Shown piece by piece: positions 1 to 10,442 of a DNA stretch of 36,500 nt (its first letter is position 1; each line of letters opens with the position of its first letter). Where the stretch lies: contig LLCB01000442.1 in NCBI GenBank assembly GCA_001414345.1, forward strand, positions 1-36,500, read 5' to 3'. Both the position numbers and the translations under genes were made by a program. The DNA comes from Hymenoscyphus infarciens. Taxonomy: Eukaryota; Ascomycota; Leotiomycetes; Helotiales; Helotiaceae. The notes beneath the pieces were generated by a model. The model did no database searches and had not been told where the DNA came from. It saw only the letters and a list, made by a program, of their open reading frames with translations.

Positions 1-36
1 GGGGGGGAGAGGGAGAGAGAGAGAGAGGGGGGGAGA

Positions 37-68
37 GGGGACGAGGGGGCGAGGGGACGAGGGGGCGA
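37..68. repeat. 16-bp tandem repeat, two copies
   Basis: The 16-bp unit GGGGACGAGGGGGCGA occurs twice in perfect tandem (37-52 and 53-68), embedded in G/GA-rich microsatellite sequence (1-36). Confidence 0.85.
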
Positions 69-135
69 GCAAACATTTCGGTGGAAAGTTTTTCCTAGCG
101 TGGGTAAGGGGAGTTTAGCAAAAGTAGCAAACAAT

Positions 136-156
136 CCCCCCCCCCCCCCCCCCCTC

Positions 157-214
<58 letters not shown>

Positions 215-230
215 CCTCTCTCCCTCTCTT
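136..230. repeat. Poly-C tract and CT/CCCTCTCT microsatellite
   Basis: A run of 19 C (136-154) is followed by about 75 bp of (CT)n interrupted by CCC. The related element at the right edge has a GGGAGAGA microsatellite at the equivalent place (about 36395-36440), so this is an internal part of the element family. Open frames here only encode Arg/Glu-type repeats and are not genes. Confidence 0.9.
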
Positions 231-519
231 TCATATTTTCTAGAAATAATAGGAAGAATGCGACATAATAGTAAGGAGACAATAGCGATAGTAAGGGGGT
301 AATGTTACTACTATACACGTAATATATATTTTATTTTCTCTCTCTATTCTCTAATTAGCTAGTTACTATAGTTAAGACTCTCTAATCTAAATATAGAGAG
401 GGGGAAATTAAATTAGAAATTATTCTCTTTTATACTTATAGAAAGTAACATTTTACGATTTACGATTTCCTATTTACGATTTAGTCAATCCGACTTTTTA
501 GTGCATTCAGGATGCCGTA

Positions 520-1815
520 GCGATGCACCTTGAAGAAAAAACACAGCACGTTACATTTCGTTGGAGTCGAAAATTCAGTGCTTGTATACATCAGTGACAA
601 GAACAAAACTTCCAACTCTGACCAATGATCAGCCAGATTTCGATGATGAGGCATATGTGGCGTGAAACGGTCGGATGGGTGGTGCTGCAATGAGGTTCAC
701 TTTATCACACTGGTGCCACATCAAAAGGAGAATTTCAGCGACCACACAAGTGACACTGCGAAAACGAGGATCTAGTACTCACGAGTACGACATGATTGTT
801 TTCTTCTTCTTCAATTGTAAGCGACACCACTTCGCTTAGCGTGTCCCTTCCCGAGTTTTGGGGTTGGTGGTAAGTTCCTGAGTCAAGGGTTGCTTGCCTA
901 TGCATAACTTGGTATGCTGTGAATCCAATACGTTGGAAATGCCTTCTTATTGGCGCTATATGAGTGACACAAAACTTAAAGTCAAGTTTCAATTCAAGAG
1001 CAGGCTATTTAGCTGATTCGTTGAAGCTTCACTGAACCTAGTGATATGCCACTGTGGAGAGATGATATGAATGTAAAATCTTCCCTATAACTTTAAGGGG
1101 GTTTCATCCCAAATGTTTTCCTGGTTCTTGTAGGGTATGGACAACAGAGGAGGGGACATGAGGAATTTGTACTGCTGGTGTTATGGCTCTAATCGGTATT
1201 ACTGCCAGGATGTTAATGATATTGAGTACAGCAGGTGGGAAAATTGGAAATATTTGCAGTTCTGCTGAGCACTGCTTCCGTTATCGCCTGTGAACTGTTA
1301 CTATGAGTACACTTGCGAAACAGATGACCTGGCCAGGCCCGTATTTCTTGTCTAGTAGCCGCATTCCAATTTTCAATCTCCAGTTTCCAAGCTCGAATGA
1401 ACAGAAGACTCAACTCTTTGGTTGCCTTGTTATTGTTGGAACAAAGCATAATATTCATTCCTCTTCAGGACTCTATTGTACACAAAGAAGCAGTCAAAAC
1501 TGCGAATTTTAACGAGGCTGGCACCTGTGGATATCTCCCCCTACTTTTAAACAGTCCAGAAATAACCAGATCCTACCCGCACACGCGCTCACTCTGGCTT
1601 CGCCGAATGGTGTCCTTCTCTTGATTACCTGTGAAGAGAAAGTTGTATTTTTCCGCGAAGCGAATACCTGAATTCAAAAGTTGAGACTCTCTCAAAACTC
1701 ATACGCTTTTCTGGTACACTTTCCATCTGCTCTCAGGTGTTTACAAAGAAGTATAGTTACTGGCTTAGAAAGTGAGCAAGACTTGATTTACGCAATGATG
1801 CTTCTACTAGCCTGT
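520..1815. other. Normal-composition stretch, no confident gene
   Basis: This 1.3-kb segment between two TIR elements keeps CpA and TpG and is not RIP-degraded. The longest frames are under 86 codons and lack a recognisable domain. A possible two-exon cysteine-containing mini-gene (1046-1268, plus strand) is described in the findings. An 85-codon frame at 735-992 on the minus strand begins with TTG, not ATG, and may be the 3' end of a broken gene. I recognise nothing here. Confidence 0.5.
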
Positions 1816-1817
1816 TA

Positions 1818-1986
1818 GGGCGTCCCGTACATACTAAAAGTCGGAAACGACGACTAAATCGCAAATCGCAAATCGCAAATTGTAAATCGCAAATCATAAA
1901 GCTTAGATTTCTAAGTATATAGCTCTTTAGAGCTAAATTGTAAATCGCAAATCGTAAATTAATAAACGTAGATTTTTTAGAGGCTA
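1818..1986 (+). repeat. Left terminal inverted repeat with AAATCGY iterons
   Basis: It pairs with 8522-8680. Six tandem 7-mers of AAATCGC type run from 1856 to about 1897, with further AAATCGT copies at about 1934-1960 and just inside the TIR at 1984-2016. Such subterminal iterons commonly bind a transposase; that role is inferred. Confidence 0.85.
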
Positions 1987-2202
1987 AATCGTAAATCGTA
2001 AATCGTAAATCGAAATAATCGTAAAAGGTATTAAATATTAAATTAAAACATATTAGAGTAAGAGATATATATATATAATATAAAAAGACTATATAAATCG
2101 ACTTTTATTACTATAATAAGTTCTTAAATTATGTCTTAAAACTAGGCCTTTTTTAAACTAATTACTCTGGATTACTTAATATTAAAGTAATTAGCTTACT
2201 TT

Positions 2203-2292
2203 AAAAGCTTAAATAATCTTGATTTAAGATTATTTAAGCACTTTTAGCTACTTTTCTCGATTATATACTAATTTCCTAATTAGGGTTAGCAC
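2203..2292 (+). repeat. 90-bp hairpin repeat, copy 1
   Basis: It matches 8027-8116 in direct orientation. It begins with a palindrome (GCTTAAATAATC, short loop, GATTATTTAAGC) and ends TAATTAGGGTTAGCA. Sequence on either side of the two copies does not match, so each copy looks like a separate small insertion or a conserved module near each end of the transposon. Confidence 0.75.
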
Positions 2293-2346
2293 TATTTATT
2301 TTATAGGCTAAAAAGTGTACTTACTCTGTATATTAACCTCTTTATA

Positions 2347-2738
2347 TCGCTTCTTCCTTTAAATACTATATACTACTCTCTATTATTCCTTCCTTTAAAA
2401 GTGCTATTCTGCTACTATATATACTTCCTCTTCTCTCTTAAATTCAAGTACTAATAACGATAGAAGAAGGAAGAGGATAATCTCTAGTAGTAGCTCTAAG
2501 TATTTATTAAAGTGTGATATCCTTAGTAGTAGAACTTCTTAAGATAAATCGAATTAGTCGCTTCTTCTTTTAAATACTACTCTATATTATTCCTTTTTTT
2601 AAAAGTACTATTCTACTACTATATATACTCTTTCTCTCTTCTTAAATTTAAGTACTAATAACGATAGAAGAAGGAAGAGAATAATCTCTAGTAGTAGCTC
2701 TAGATATCTATTAAAGTATAATATTCTTAGTAGTAGTA
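2347..2738 (+). repeat. Tandem duplication, period 211 bp
   Basis: Copy 1 (about 2347-2532) and copy 2 (about 2558-2738) share TCGCTTCTTC, ACTAATAACGATAGAAGAAG and TAATCTCTAGTAGTAGCTC. Differences are mostly C/T or G/A transitions as expected from RIP. It lies between the left TIR and the integrase relic, so it may be promoter or leader sequence of that gene. Confidence 0.8.
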
Positions 2739-2779
2739 TTATAGTATAATAATCTTAGAATTTTAAATATAGTAGGAAG

Positions 2780-4608
2780 TATAAAAAGAGCGATTTTAAG
2801 CGTATAATAAGAGCTTAAATATACTACGTTAGTTTATTGATTTAAAGCTATATAAGGTGTTTATAAAGAAGTTATACTAAAAGGAAGTCCTTACTTAAGA
2901 GATATATGATATTCTTAAAAGTAAGTATAATATTAACGTCTCTAATACTACTCTTAAGCTTTAAATTAATACGAGGTAGAACCTTTGCTAGTATAAAAAA
3001 AGTAAGACTACTCTTACTTTATATATATAAGTAGTATATCTCTTTAAAGATATAGGATTATCTAATTTAAGTATAGTATATATGTTAAATTATAAGAGCT
3101 TTATAATTAAGCCTTAGAGGTTTTAAAGATTACGATTTAAAATAAGCCTTTAACGTTAAAAGTTCCTTATATAAGAAGAGTATAAAGAGCTAGAGGCTAT
3201 TCTTTAGTATAAGATCTACGAATATAATTACTTTAGTACTATAAGAAGCTTCAGCCTTAGGTTCCTTTATATATACCTTAATACTTATAGTATTAATAGA
3301 GATAGAGATAAAAGATAAAGCTAGAATAAGATTTAAAAGGTACTATTAAAGGTTAATAAGAAGGAGTATAATCATAGGTTATAAGAGATTAAGGATGCTT
3401 ATAGTAAATATATTATACTAGAGTCTAATTTTATATAGAGTATTAACGGATATTATAAATTAAGGTTTATTAGTATTAAGATATATACTAATATTAATGC
3501 TTATACTTAATTTCTCTCTTAAAGCTATTATAGTATCTTAAACAATATAGTAGTATTTACTCTATAGTAATATAGTAATACTATAAGTAGTCTTAGAAAG
3601 ATACTATACTATATATAATCGGATTAAGAATTAGAATCTCTAATAGTAGTAGACGTTTACTATATACTTTATTAATAATAAGCTATAGAAAGTAGTAGAG
3701 AGTTATATTAATTTTTAGACTTATATTAGTTTAGTACTTCTATAGCTAACTAATGTATTAAGGCTTAGTAGAGATAGTTTATAAAAGAGTTTTTAAATAA
3801 ATAGAAGATATACTTTTAGAGTATCTATAAAAAGAGGTTATTTTCTAAAAAGAGCTTCTCTAATATAATTGCTATATTATATATATATATTTCGATTATT
3901 TAGAAGGAGCTTTAAACGTTTATATATATATAGAATCGCTATTATATTTATACTAATGCTAATCGAGAGTATAGAGTACTAGGAGTACTATAGACTAACT
4001 TTTACTATCTTAGAAGTAAAGAGTATCTAGTAGAGGATTATAGTATTAAGGTGCTTACTAAGAAGCTTATTAAGCTTTAGGAATTATATAAGAATTAGAA
4101 TATTAATATATATTTACCTTAGGCGACTTTAGAGTAGTATGAAATAAAATTATTAATATATAAATATATACTATTAATTAATAAGATAATATATACTAAA
4201 GAGAGGGAAACTTATACTATAGTGTACTTAGATTTAAGAGTAGAATTATTAGTATATATCTAAGAAGGTAATTTAATAGGATTAGGCCTTTTAGGTAAGC
4301 TAGAGAGAGTATATAAGTAGAAGCTATACTTTAAAGTAGCTTAAGAATTAAAGAAAGCTAGAGAGGCTGATTAAGATAAATTTAGTATATACTTTAATAA
4401 CGAAGATAAAAGTGATTAAGTAATAAACGTAGTATTAGATTATCTATATAATAGTAACTTCTTAGATAAGGAATTAAAGGAGTTAGATAATGAATTAGAT
4501 AAGGATTTAAAAGAGTATATAACTAATAAGTATACTTTGCTAGTTGAAGATGATTTAGAAGGAGATTTAGAGATAGATATTAGTAGATAAATTTATATTT
4601 AATTAATC
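2780..4608 (+). pseudogene. Integrase-like (rve/DDE) transposase relic, RIP-killed
   Basis: No intact ORF remains, but one frame (codons starting at positions of remainder 1 mod 3) stays readable for about 1.8 kb if in-frame TAA/TAG/TGA are taken as former Gln, Arg or Trp codons. About 3442-3530 resembles the fungal integrase-core family pattern I-D-G-H-D-K-L followed by I-D-A-Y-S-R. About 3619-3624 is Ser-Asp of the second acidic site. About 3733-3770 resembles G-T-S-T-A-N-Q-R-I-E-A-W-W. Further on is a YLP-x-x-T match (about 4110-4130) typical of the C-terminal part. The first acidic residue is now Asn (AAC at 3445-3447), the second Asp is retained (3622-3624), and the Glu is now Lys (AAG at 3760-3762). 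Start and introns are unclear. Family assignment is by eye from remembered family motifs. Confidence 0.6.
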
Positions 4609-6049
4609 TACTCTAGAGACTACTAATTTATTCTTAGGATTAGGCCTTCTCTTTTATAGAGCTCTTCTATTAATAAATAGTATTAAACGTCGTTGTTATA
4701 GTAGAGAGCTTTAATAATTCTAATCCTAGGTTATTTATTAAAAGATAGTCTTTTAAGTCTATTTAAAGAGTAAGGTCTTAAATCTTTAATCTCTTCTTTT
4801 TCTATTAGTAACCTTATACTTAATATATATCCTTAGTTATAGTAGTAATTCTAAGATTATAGTATTATAATCTACTAACTAACTATAGACTTTATAGTAG
4901 TTTATAATTATAATTACCTACTAGCTAAGGTAAATAGAACGTTAATAGAGAGTAATATAACAAAGAAAGTATATATTACTATTTATAAAAGGTATAGAGA
5001 GTTAGCTAGTAGCGTTGCTTTCGTTATTTATAATTAATAAGTAAATAGATATACTAAACTAGGAATAAACCTATATTAAATATAGGCTAAGCCCTAGGTT
5101 TAAAATTTATATATTTCAAGTGTAAAAAAAGGCTTAATATAACTTTAGAGAGGAATAGACATGTTTATCGACTTTTAATTAAAATTAGAAGTAATTTATA
5201 TAAAGTTATAGATATAGTTATAAGTATATAATTCTCTAAGTATTTAGAAGAGAGGATTTTAGTAGAGTAAACCTATTAACTATAACTATTAGTGCTAAGC
5301 CTAATTTGTAAATTACTTACTACTACTAATAAAAGTTAGTAATCTTAGATTCTTAAATCTTTAAAAAATTATAATATTATAGGTTTTACGTCTATTAAGT
5401 TCTAGTTAGTTTTATAAATATAAATAATATTATTTTATACTTAAATTAAAGGTAAAAGAATTAATTTAGAATATTATATTTTTAGGCTATTTTAAGTATA
5501 TAGATTATTAACTTTTATTAGTAGTAGTAAATAATTTATAAATTAGGCTTAGTGTTAATTACTTATTTTTAGAACCTCCTCGGTCTCTAGAGAAGGTTTC
5601 TAAGCTAGTCTCTAAGTAGTTATTTAGATTAGAATATTCTTTAATTTAGCCTTACTTATGTCTATTCTTATAAATACTTATAGAATAGTAAATAAAGTCT
5701 TAGCCTTTATAGAGGATAATATACTATATAACTAGTAATTATTTAATATATACTAGAATAGTATATTAGAGTTTTATAAATAGTATTAAAAGTAAGAAGT
5801 AAGGTATAAGAGGTTATATAGTTTAAGTAGAATAGTTCTTTAATTTTCCTACTTTTATTCTATTACTTTTACTTATACTTTTAGAAGTTTTATATCTACT
5901 ACTCTATAATACTAAAAACATACTAGGATGTTTTAATATTAGTCTTTTAAATACTTAGAAGTTTAAGCTTCTTATCTTAAGAGTTTAAAGCTTAAAGTAT
6001 ACTCTTATTACTTTCTAGTAAACCTAGTAAGTGCTCTAGAAAATCACGT
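4609..6049. other. AT-rich interior of the transposon
   Basis: RIP-degraded sequence between the two coding-like regions. It contains the nested inverted-repeat insert (5285-5566) and nothing else I can identify. A second gene on the minus strand here cannot be excluded. Confidence 0.5.
5285..5566. mobile_element. Small nested inverted-repeat (MITE-like) insert
   Basis: The arms at about 5285-5345 and 5503-5566 are inverted copies of roughly 60 bp. Each tip reads CTAAGCCTAATTT, followed inward by an ACTACTACTAATAAAAGTTA block. The total is about 280 bp with no coding capacity, the size and form of a MITE. The tip resembles the TTAGGCTTAG string at the end of the 8027-8116 repeat. Target duplication is not clear after RIP. 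Confidence 0.6.
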
Positions 6050-7945
6050 GTCTACGCTTCTTTAGAGGCTCTCTAATAACAAGATTAAGAACTGTCTATA
6101 AAAAGTAAAAGACTACTCTATAAAAGCTATAATATAAAGCTCTAATAGCTAGAAAAAGAAACAATAGTTAATTATAAAGTCTAGAAAGAAGTAAGAGGCT
6201 ATTATAGAACGTTCTATTACTAACTACTCTACTCTTATTATTAAGTAAAAGGAGGATGAATTAGCTGTGGCTAAAAAGTAAGTTATCTAAGAGGAAAAGG
6301 CTAAGGCTAGATAATCTTTCTTTATAAAAGCTCTTAGTAAGACTAAAATAATTAGAGTAAAAGCATATAAGAAGAGATTTATCTCTAATAAGAAAAAGGT
6401 TAAAAGTAAGTAGTACTCTTAAATTTAGTATATATTACTAATTAGTATAGGCTCTCTAGCTCCTCCTTCTCTAACTTATAAGATGCTAAAGCCTATCTTT
6501 GTTACTAAAATCTATATTTGAGTAGCTTTATATATTTATATATATATAATAAGTATTAAGAACTTCTTTACTACTAAGAGTATCTCTATAATTATATATA
6601 CTTTTATAGTATAACGTAGTAAGATAGTTAAAGTATAAATTAATAATAACTTTCTGTTTTAGGTGTCTTACTTATCTACTAGTAACTTTAAGAATCTATT
6701 TAACTTTAAATTAATATCTTAGAATATATAAGCTAAAAGGTTTACTATTAAGCTCTTAGAGGATATCTATTATATAATCTTTACTCTTAGTAGGCAAGAT
6801 CTTGTTAATATACTACTTCTTACTAATAAGGTAGAAGACGTCTTTCTAGCTATAAACGTTACTATTAGAAAGAAGAAAGCTAAGTAATTAAGTACTATGG
6901 ATTATAAGAAGGCGAACGACGTACGAGCTTTTATATAACACTTTAATTTACTAAAAGGTCTTACTAATAAAAAGTACTATAAAGTATATATAGTATTTAA
7001 TAGCTATACTAATAACGAGCCTTAATCTTCTAAAAAGAGGTAATCTATTATACTCTTATAGAATACCTAAGAGCTACTAATTCTACTTTAACTCTTAGTA
7101 TTTCTTAAAGTACTTAATAATAAGCCTATTATACTTAAAGATAACGCTTAGGATAGAGAAGGAGATACTAGGCTTATACTATTATTAAAAGATAGTACTA
7201 GTACTAGAGTAAGTGTAATATTAGTAGACGATTTAGAATTAGACGATCTTTTAGAGATATCTATAATTATTACTACTTACTTAGGAGACTACTTTATAAT
7301 TATCGTTGCTTATTTAGAAGAGGAAGATAATAAGAATAATAATTCTAGAGAAGGTTCTAAGAGTAATATAGAAAGTAAGAATATAGATATAGATATAGAT
7401 ATAGAAGAGGATACTAATAGTAAAAGAGTATTAACTCTAAGCTTATACTTACTATTACCTCTTATAAGAGATAAGAAGAAGAAGAGCTTAATAATATCTA
7501 CTAAGTTAAATATATTAGAGAGAGTAGATAAGGTAGTATAATAATAAATAGATATAAACGAGTAAATTATAAGAGATCTTGATACTTAATTACGTATAGA
7601 TATTAATACTACTATTACTAAAGGTAGGCTTAAATTAATTAATAAGAAAGAGTAATTAAAACTTAATTAAGAGCTTAATAAAAGGGTCTTTAATTCACTC
7701 TTACCTCCTCCTCTTATACCTATAAATATACTAGTAAGTAAAATAATATCTATTACTATAATTACTTCTATAAATAGCCTTAATTTAAAGAGAAAGAGAA
7801 GAGATACTCTCTTTTAAACAACTCTTATTAATTAACTCTCTTATACTACTAAAAAGGTTAGAATCGTATATAATAAGTATAATAAGAAGAGGGATAAGAA
7901 GTAAAGGTATATAGTAGTAGATACTTTAAGTATAGATATTAAAAG
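6050..7945 (+). pseudogene. Second coding-like frame of the transposon, unidentified
   Basis: A single frame (codons starting at multiples of 3) can be read for about 1.9 kb, interrupted mainly by TAA and TAG, as expected if CAA/CAG Gln codons were hit by RIP. The translation has a Lys/Glu-rich, coiled-coil-like section followed by a basic patch (about 6111-6410). Further on is a markedly acidic section with an Asp-Ile repeat (about 7215-7400) and another basic section near 7850-7900. This charge layout is unlike random AT-rich DNA. It could be a DNA-binding or accessory protein of the element, or a 3' part of the transposase gene. I do not recognise the family. Confidence 0.4.
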
Positions 7946-8026
7946 AATTATCTATAATACTTTAATTTTATTACTACTTTTTAGTTACTTTTTACTACTT
8001 TTACCCTTCTTTTACTCTCTTTACTA

Positions 8027-8116
8027 AAGTGCTTAAATAATCATAATTCAAGATTATTTAAGCACTTTAAATACTACTTTACTAATCGTATACTAATTAT
8101 CTAATTAGGCTTAGCA
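8027..8116 (+). repeat. 90-bp hairpin repeat, copy 2
   Basis: This is a direct copy of 2203-2292. Its palindrome is nearly perfect: an 18-bp stem (8025-8042 with 8052-8069) closes a 9-nt loop, and the copy ends CTAATTAGGCTTAGCA. Confidence 0.8.
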
Positions 8117-8521
8117 TCTCTTACTCTTAGGTTAAATTACATTTATACTTATAGTATTAAAAGTCTTAATTATCTCTTTTCCTCTCTCGTTTATTAGATA
8201 CTTATATAATATCATTATTTATACTAAGTATATATATTACTTTTAATAATTTATAATGTTTTAAATAATAGATTTAAAGTTATATTACACTTATATTTAA
8301 TATAGTACTAGGTAGTATATATTAATAAAGAGTAAATAACGAGTAATTATAATATATATATATTTAATAGATATATATATACTATATTACCTTCTACTTT
8401 CTACTCTCGCTTATACTTAAATTTTACGATTTAAACCTTATAATTTAAGTATTATAAATTATGAATACTCTTACTTTAAGCTTTAAGATTACTGATTTAA
8501 GTATTTTAATTTACGTCTAAA

Positions 8522-8680
8522 TAGCCTTTAAAAAATCTACGTTTATTGATTTACAATTTGCGATTTATAATTTAGCTCTAAAGAGCTATATACTTAGAAA
8601 TCTAAGCTTTACGATTTACGATTTGCGATTTGCGATTTACGATTTAGTCGATTCCGACTTTTGGTACGTACGGGATGCCG
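8522..8680 (-). repeat. Right terminal inverted repeat
   Basis: Inverted partner of 1818-1986, with tandem ACGATTT/GCGATTT 7-mers at about 8610-8650 and the GCCGTA tip at 8677-8682. Most differences from the left TIR are transitions. Confidence 0.85.
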
Positions 8681-8930
8681 TACCTGTTCAGTAGACGCAA
8701 ATTCCGCGGAAAAGCAATCCCGATTACTAACATAACGTTTGATAGATTACTTTTAATTACGAAGCTATCTGTTTTTGGTAGATCGTGGATGAGGCCACTT
8801 TGTTCATTTACTTACAGCTTCTTTTGGCAGCTTAACAGTCCTGTATTACTCCGTGCGCGCGGTCTAGAAGCAGCTGAAAACATATCAAAAGTTACTCTCT
8901 TTGCAGCTTTATAACTTAGTAAATATATAT
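8681..8930. other. Short normal-composition flank, no gene
   Basis: About 250 bp without RIP signature between the TIR element and the next AT-rich block. It probably represents the original target DNA. A 79-codon frame covers it but begins on the transposon tip and has no recognisable domain. Confidence 0.5.
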
Positions 8931-9734
8931 TATACTATAACTTAACAACGCTTATATATACCGATTTTTATACGAAGAATATGTTTCTTACTAAGCACTT
9001 AGATATAACTCCTAATCTACGTATATAATTTTGAAAACTAATATTCTACTAATAAAAAGAGTTATTAAATTTAATCTAAATTAATTTAATTAGATTAGAA
9101 TTCTCTTAGTTTAAAGTCGACTAGAAATATGCTTTAAGTTAAGTTAACTAAAAGTAAGTTACTTTATAATTTAGTTATTAATATATTATAGTATATACTT
9201 TTGCTTATACTTTCTTTAAATTAAAATTAAATAATATACTCTTTTAATCTCTTAACTTTTAACTTTTATATATATAATAATAAATCTCTACTACTATTAG
9301 TACTAGATAGCTCTACTTCTCTAATATATATACTACTATATACATGCTAAGCTAAATAGTATTAAATTTATTCTATAATATAATTCGAAATATATAAGTA
9401 CCTTTTGACTTTATACTCGTATATAACGCTTATATATCTAAACTAACTTATATACGAGCTAAATAAGCTCTAAAAGCACTTCTATATATCTCTTTAATAG
9501 TAGTATATATTTCGTACTATTATATTAGTTTTCTTAATATTATAACTTAGAATAGAAAGTTTATTCTTTTAATAATATTATTTATAACGTTCTTAGTATA
9601 TAATTTAATAAAAAGTCGCTATTCTACGAGTTTTAATACTCTCTATTATATATATTTTTATATAAATTTTCAAAAGCGTTACTTTATAATTTATAACTAA
9701 AATTAATAACTTATAGTTATTTCTAGAAGTGTTT
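8931..9734. other. AT-rich RIP-degraded DNA
   Basis: No readable gene. It contains an inverted copy of the LTR start motif ending at 9524 (about 9478-9524), so at least part is retroelement debris. Confidence 0.6.
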
Positions 9735-10047
9735 TATAATAGTACGAAATATATACTATAGGAGAAGAGACATATAGAAGTGTGTTCGAGACTAGATAAC
9801 GTATATAAATACTAGGCACTAATATAGAAGAAAAGGAAAAACTATCCCTCTTCTACTTTAGAAGTAGGCTACTATATATAAGAGGTTCGGATTAAAAGGT
9901 CTAGAACCGACTAACGTTATACGTTAGCTAATATAAAAGCTTAAACCTATATAACCTTTCTAAAATAGATAATATAAGATAACAACTACTAAAACTCTAT
10001 ATATAGTAGATACTCCTAGCTATCTAGAATAATAGTATACTATTATA
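9735..10047. repeat. Left LTR (313 bp)
   Basis: Paired with 12363-12675. Shared blocks include TTCGAGACTAGATAA, AAGAAAAGGAAAAACTATC and AGGTCTAGAACCGACTAACG; differences are dominated by C/T and G/A changes. Confidence 0.85.
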
Positions 10048-10394
10048 TCTTCCTCTCTTAAAAAAGACTCGTTCTTAAGTCTATTTCTCTTATTATTCAG
10101 AGTTAAATTAGGATACTATAGTATCGTTGTCGAGGTTAAAGTATTTATTATATTTATTGATTTTATTATAAGTAAGAAGGTAGATTAGAGTCTAAATTAT
10201 AGCTAACCTAGTTTAAAGATTAATTATATTTTATTATAAGTGAGACGAGATATTAACTTTAGGTCTAAATTATAACTAAACTAATTTATAGATGCTTATA
10301 AAGAGACTTCGTTTCTAATCCTCTAATATTAAAAGTAAGTATTCGTATTTACTAAAAGAGTATAGTCTAATCTGTCTAGTAGTTAGAGAAGGTT

Positions 10395-10442
10395 TAAAGT
10401 TTAAAGTTAAAAAGTTTAAAAAGTTTAAAAAGTTTAAAAAGT
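10395..10442. repeat. Short AAAAAGTTT tandem repeat
   Basis: Inside the retrotransposon, AGTTTAAA-type units of about 10 bp (AAAAAGTTTA) are repeated at least four times in tandem. Confidence 0.75.

Larger units (their letters stand above)
1..517. mobile_element. TIR element end, running off the left edge
   Basis: The terminus is at 517, followed by a TA at 518-519. Read inward from 517 (reverse complement) it starts CGGCATCCTGAATGCAC, then AAAAAGTCGGATTGAC and AAATCGTAAAT-type repeats. A unique stretch of about 250 bp follows, then a long GA/CT microsatellite. The element at 36115-36500 has the same order of blocks and is highly similar but inverted, so both are copies of one family. The TA next to the terminus suggests TA target duplication; this is inferred, because the other end of the element lies outside the window. 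No coding region is visible. Confidence 0.7.
1818..8680. mobile_element. 6.86-kb TIR DNA transposon, RIP-degraded
   Basis: The left TIR (about 1818-1986) and right TIR (about 8522-8680) are inverted copies of 160-170 bp. They share GGC(G/A)TCCCGTAC at the tip, then AAAAGTCGGAA, GACTAAATCG, 7-bp AAATCGY repeats, a TAGCTCTTTAGAGCTA palindrome and an ACGTAGATTTTTTA block. Both tips abut TA (1816-1817, 8681-8682), consistent with TA target duplication. Flanking DNA on both sides is normal in composition, whereas the interior is almost devoid of CpA and TpG. The interior carries an integrase relic (2780-4608) and a second coding-like frame (about 6050-7945). Size and TIRs fit a class II element that was once autonomous. 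The superfamily cannot be fixed from the sequence alone: the integrase type recalls Ginger-like elements, but the tips are not the 5'-TGT reported for Ginger. Confidence 0.8.

Noticed and set aside
115..318. A 67-codon minus-strand frame.
   Set aside because: It translates the CT/GA microsatellite into Arg/Glu repeats and is not a gene.
1856..1960. AAATCGC repeats as a CRISPR array.
   Set aside because: The units are contiguous 7-mers without spacers, in a eukaryotic transposon end.
2278..2292. Telomere-like TTAGGGTTAG.
   Set aside because: A single occurrence inside a repeat that reads TTAGGCTTAG in its other copy.
8675..8914. A 79-codon plus-strand frame.
   Set aside because: It starts inside the transposon tip and crosses the insertion boundary, so it is a chance fusion.
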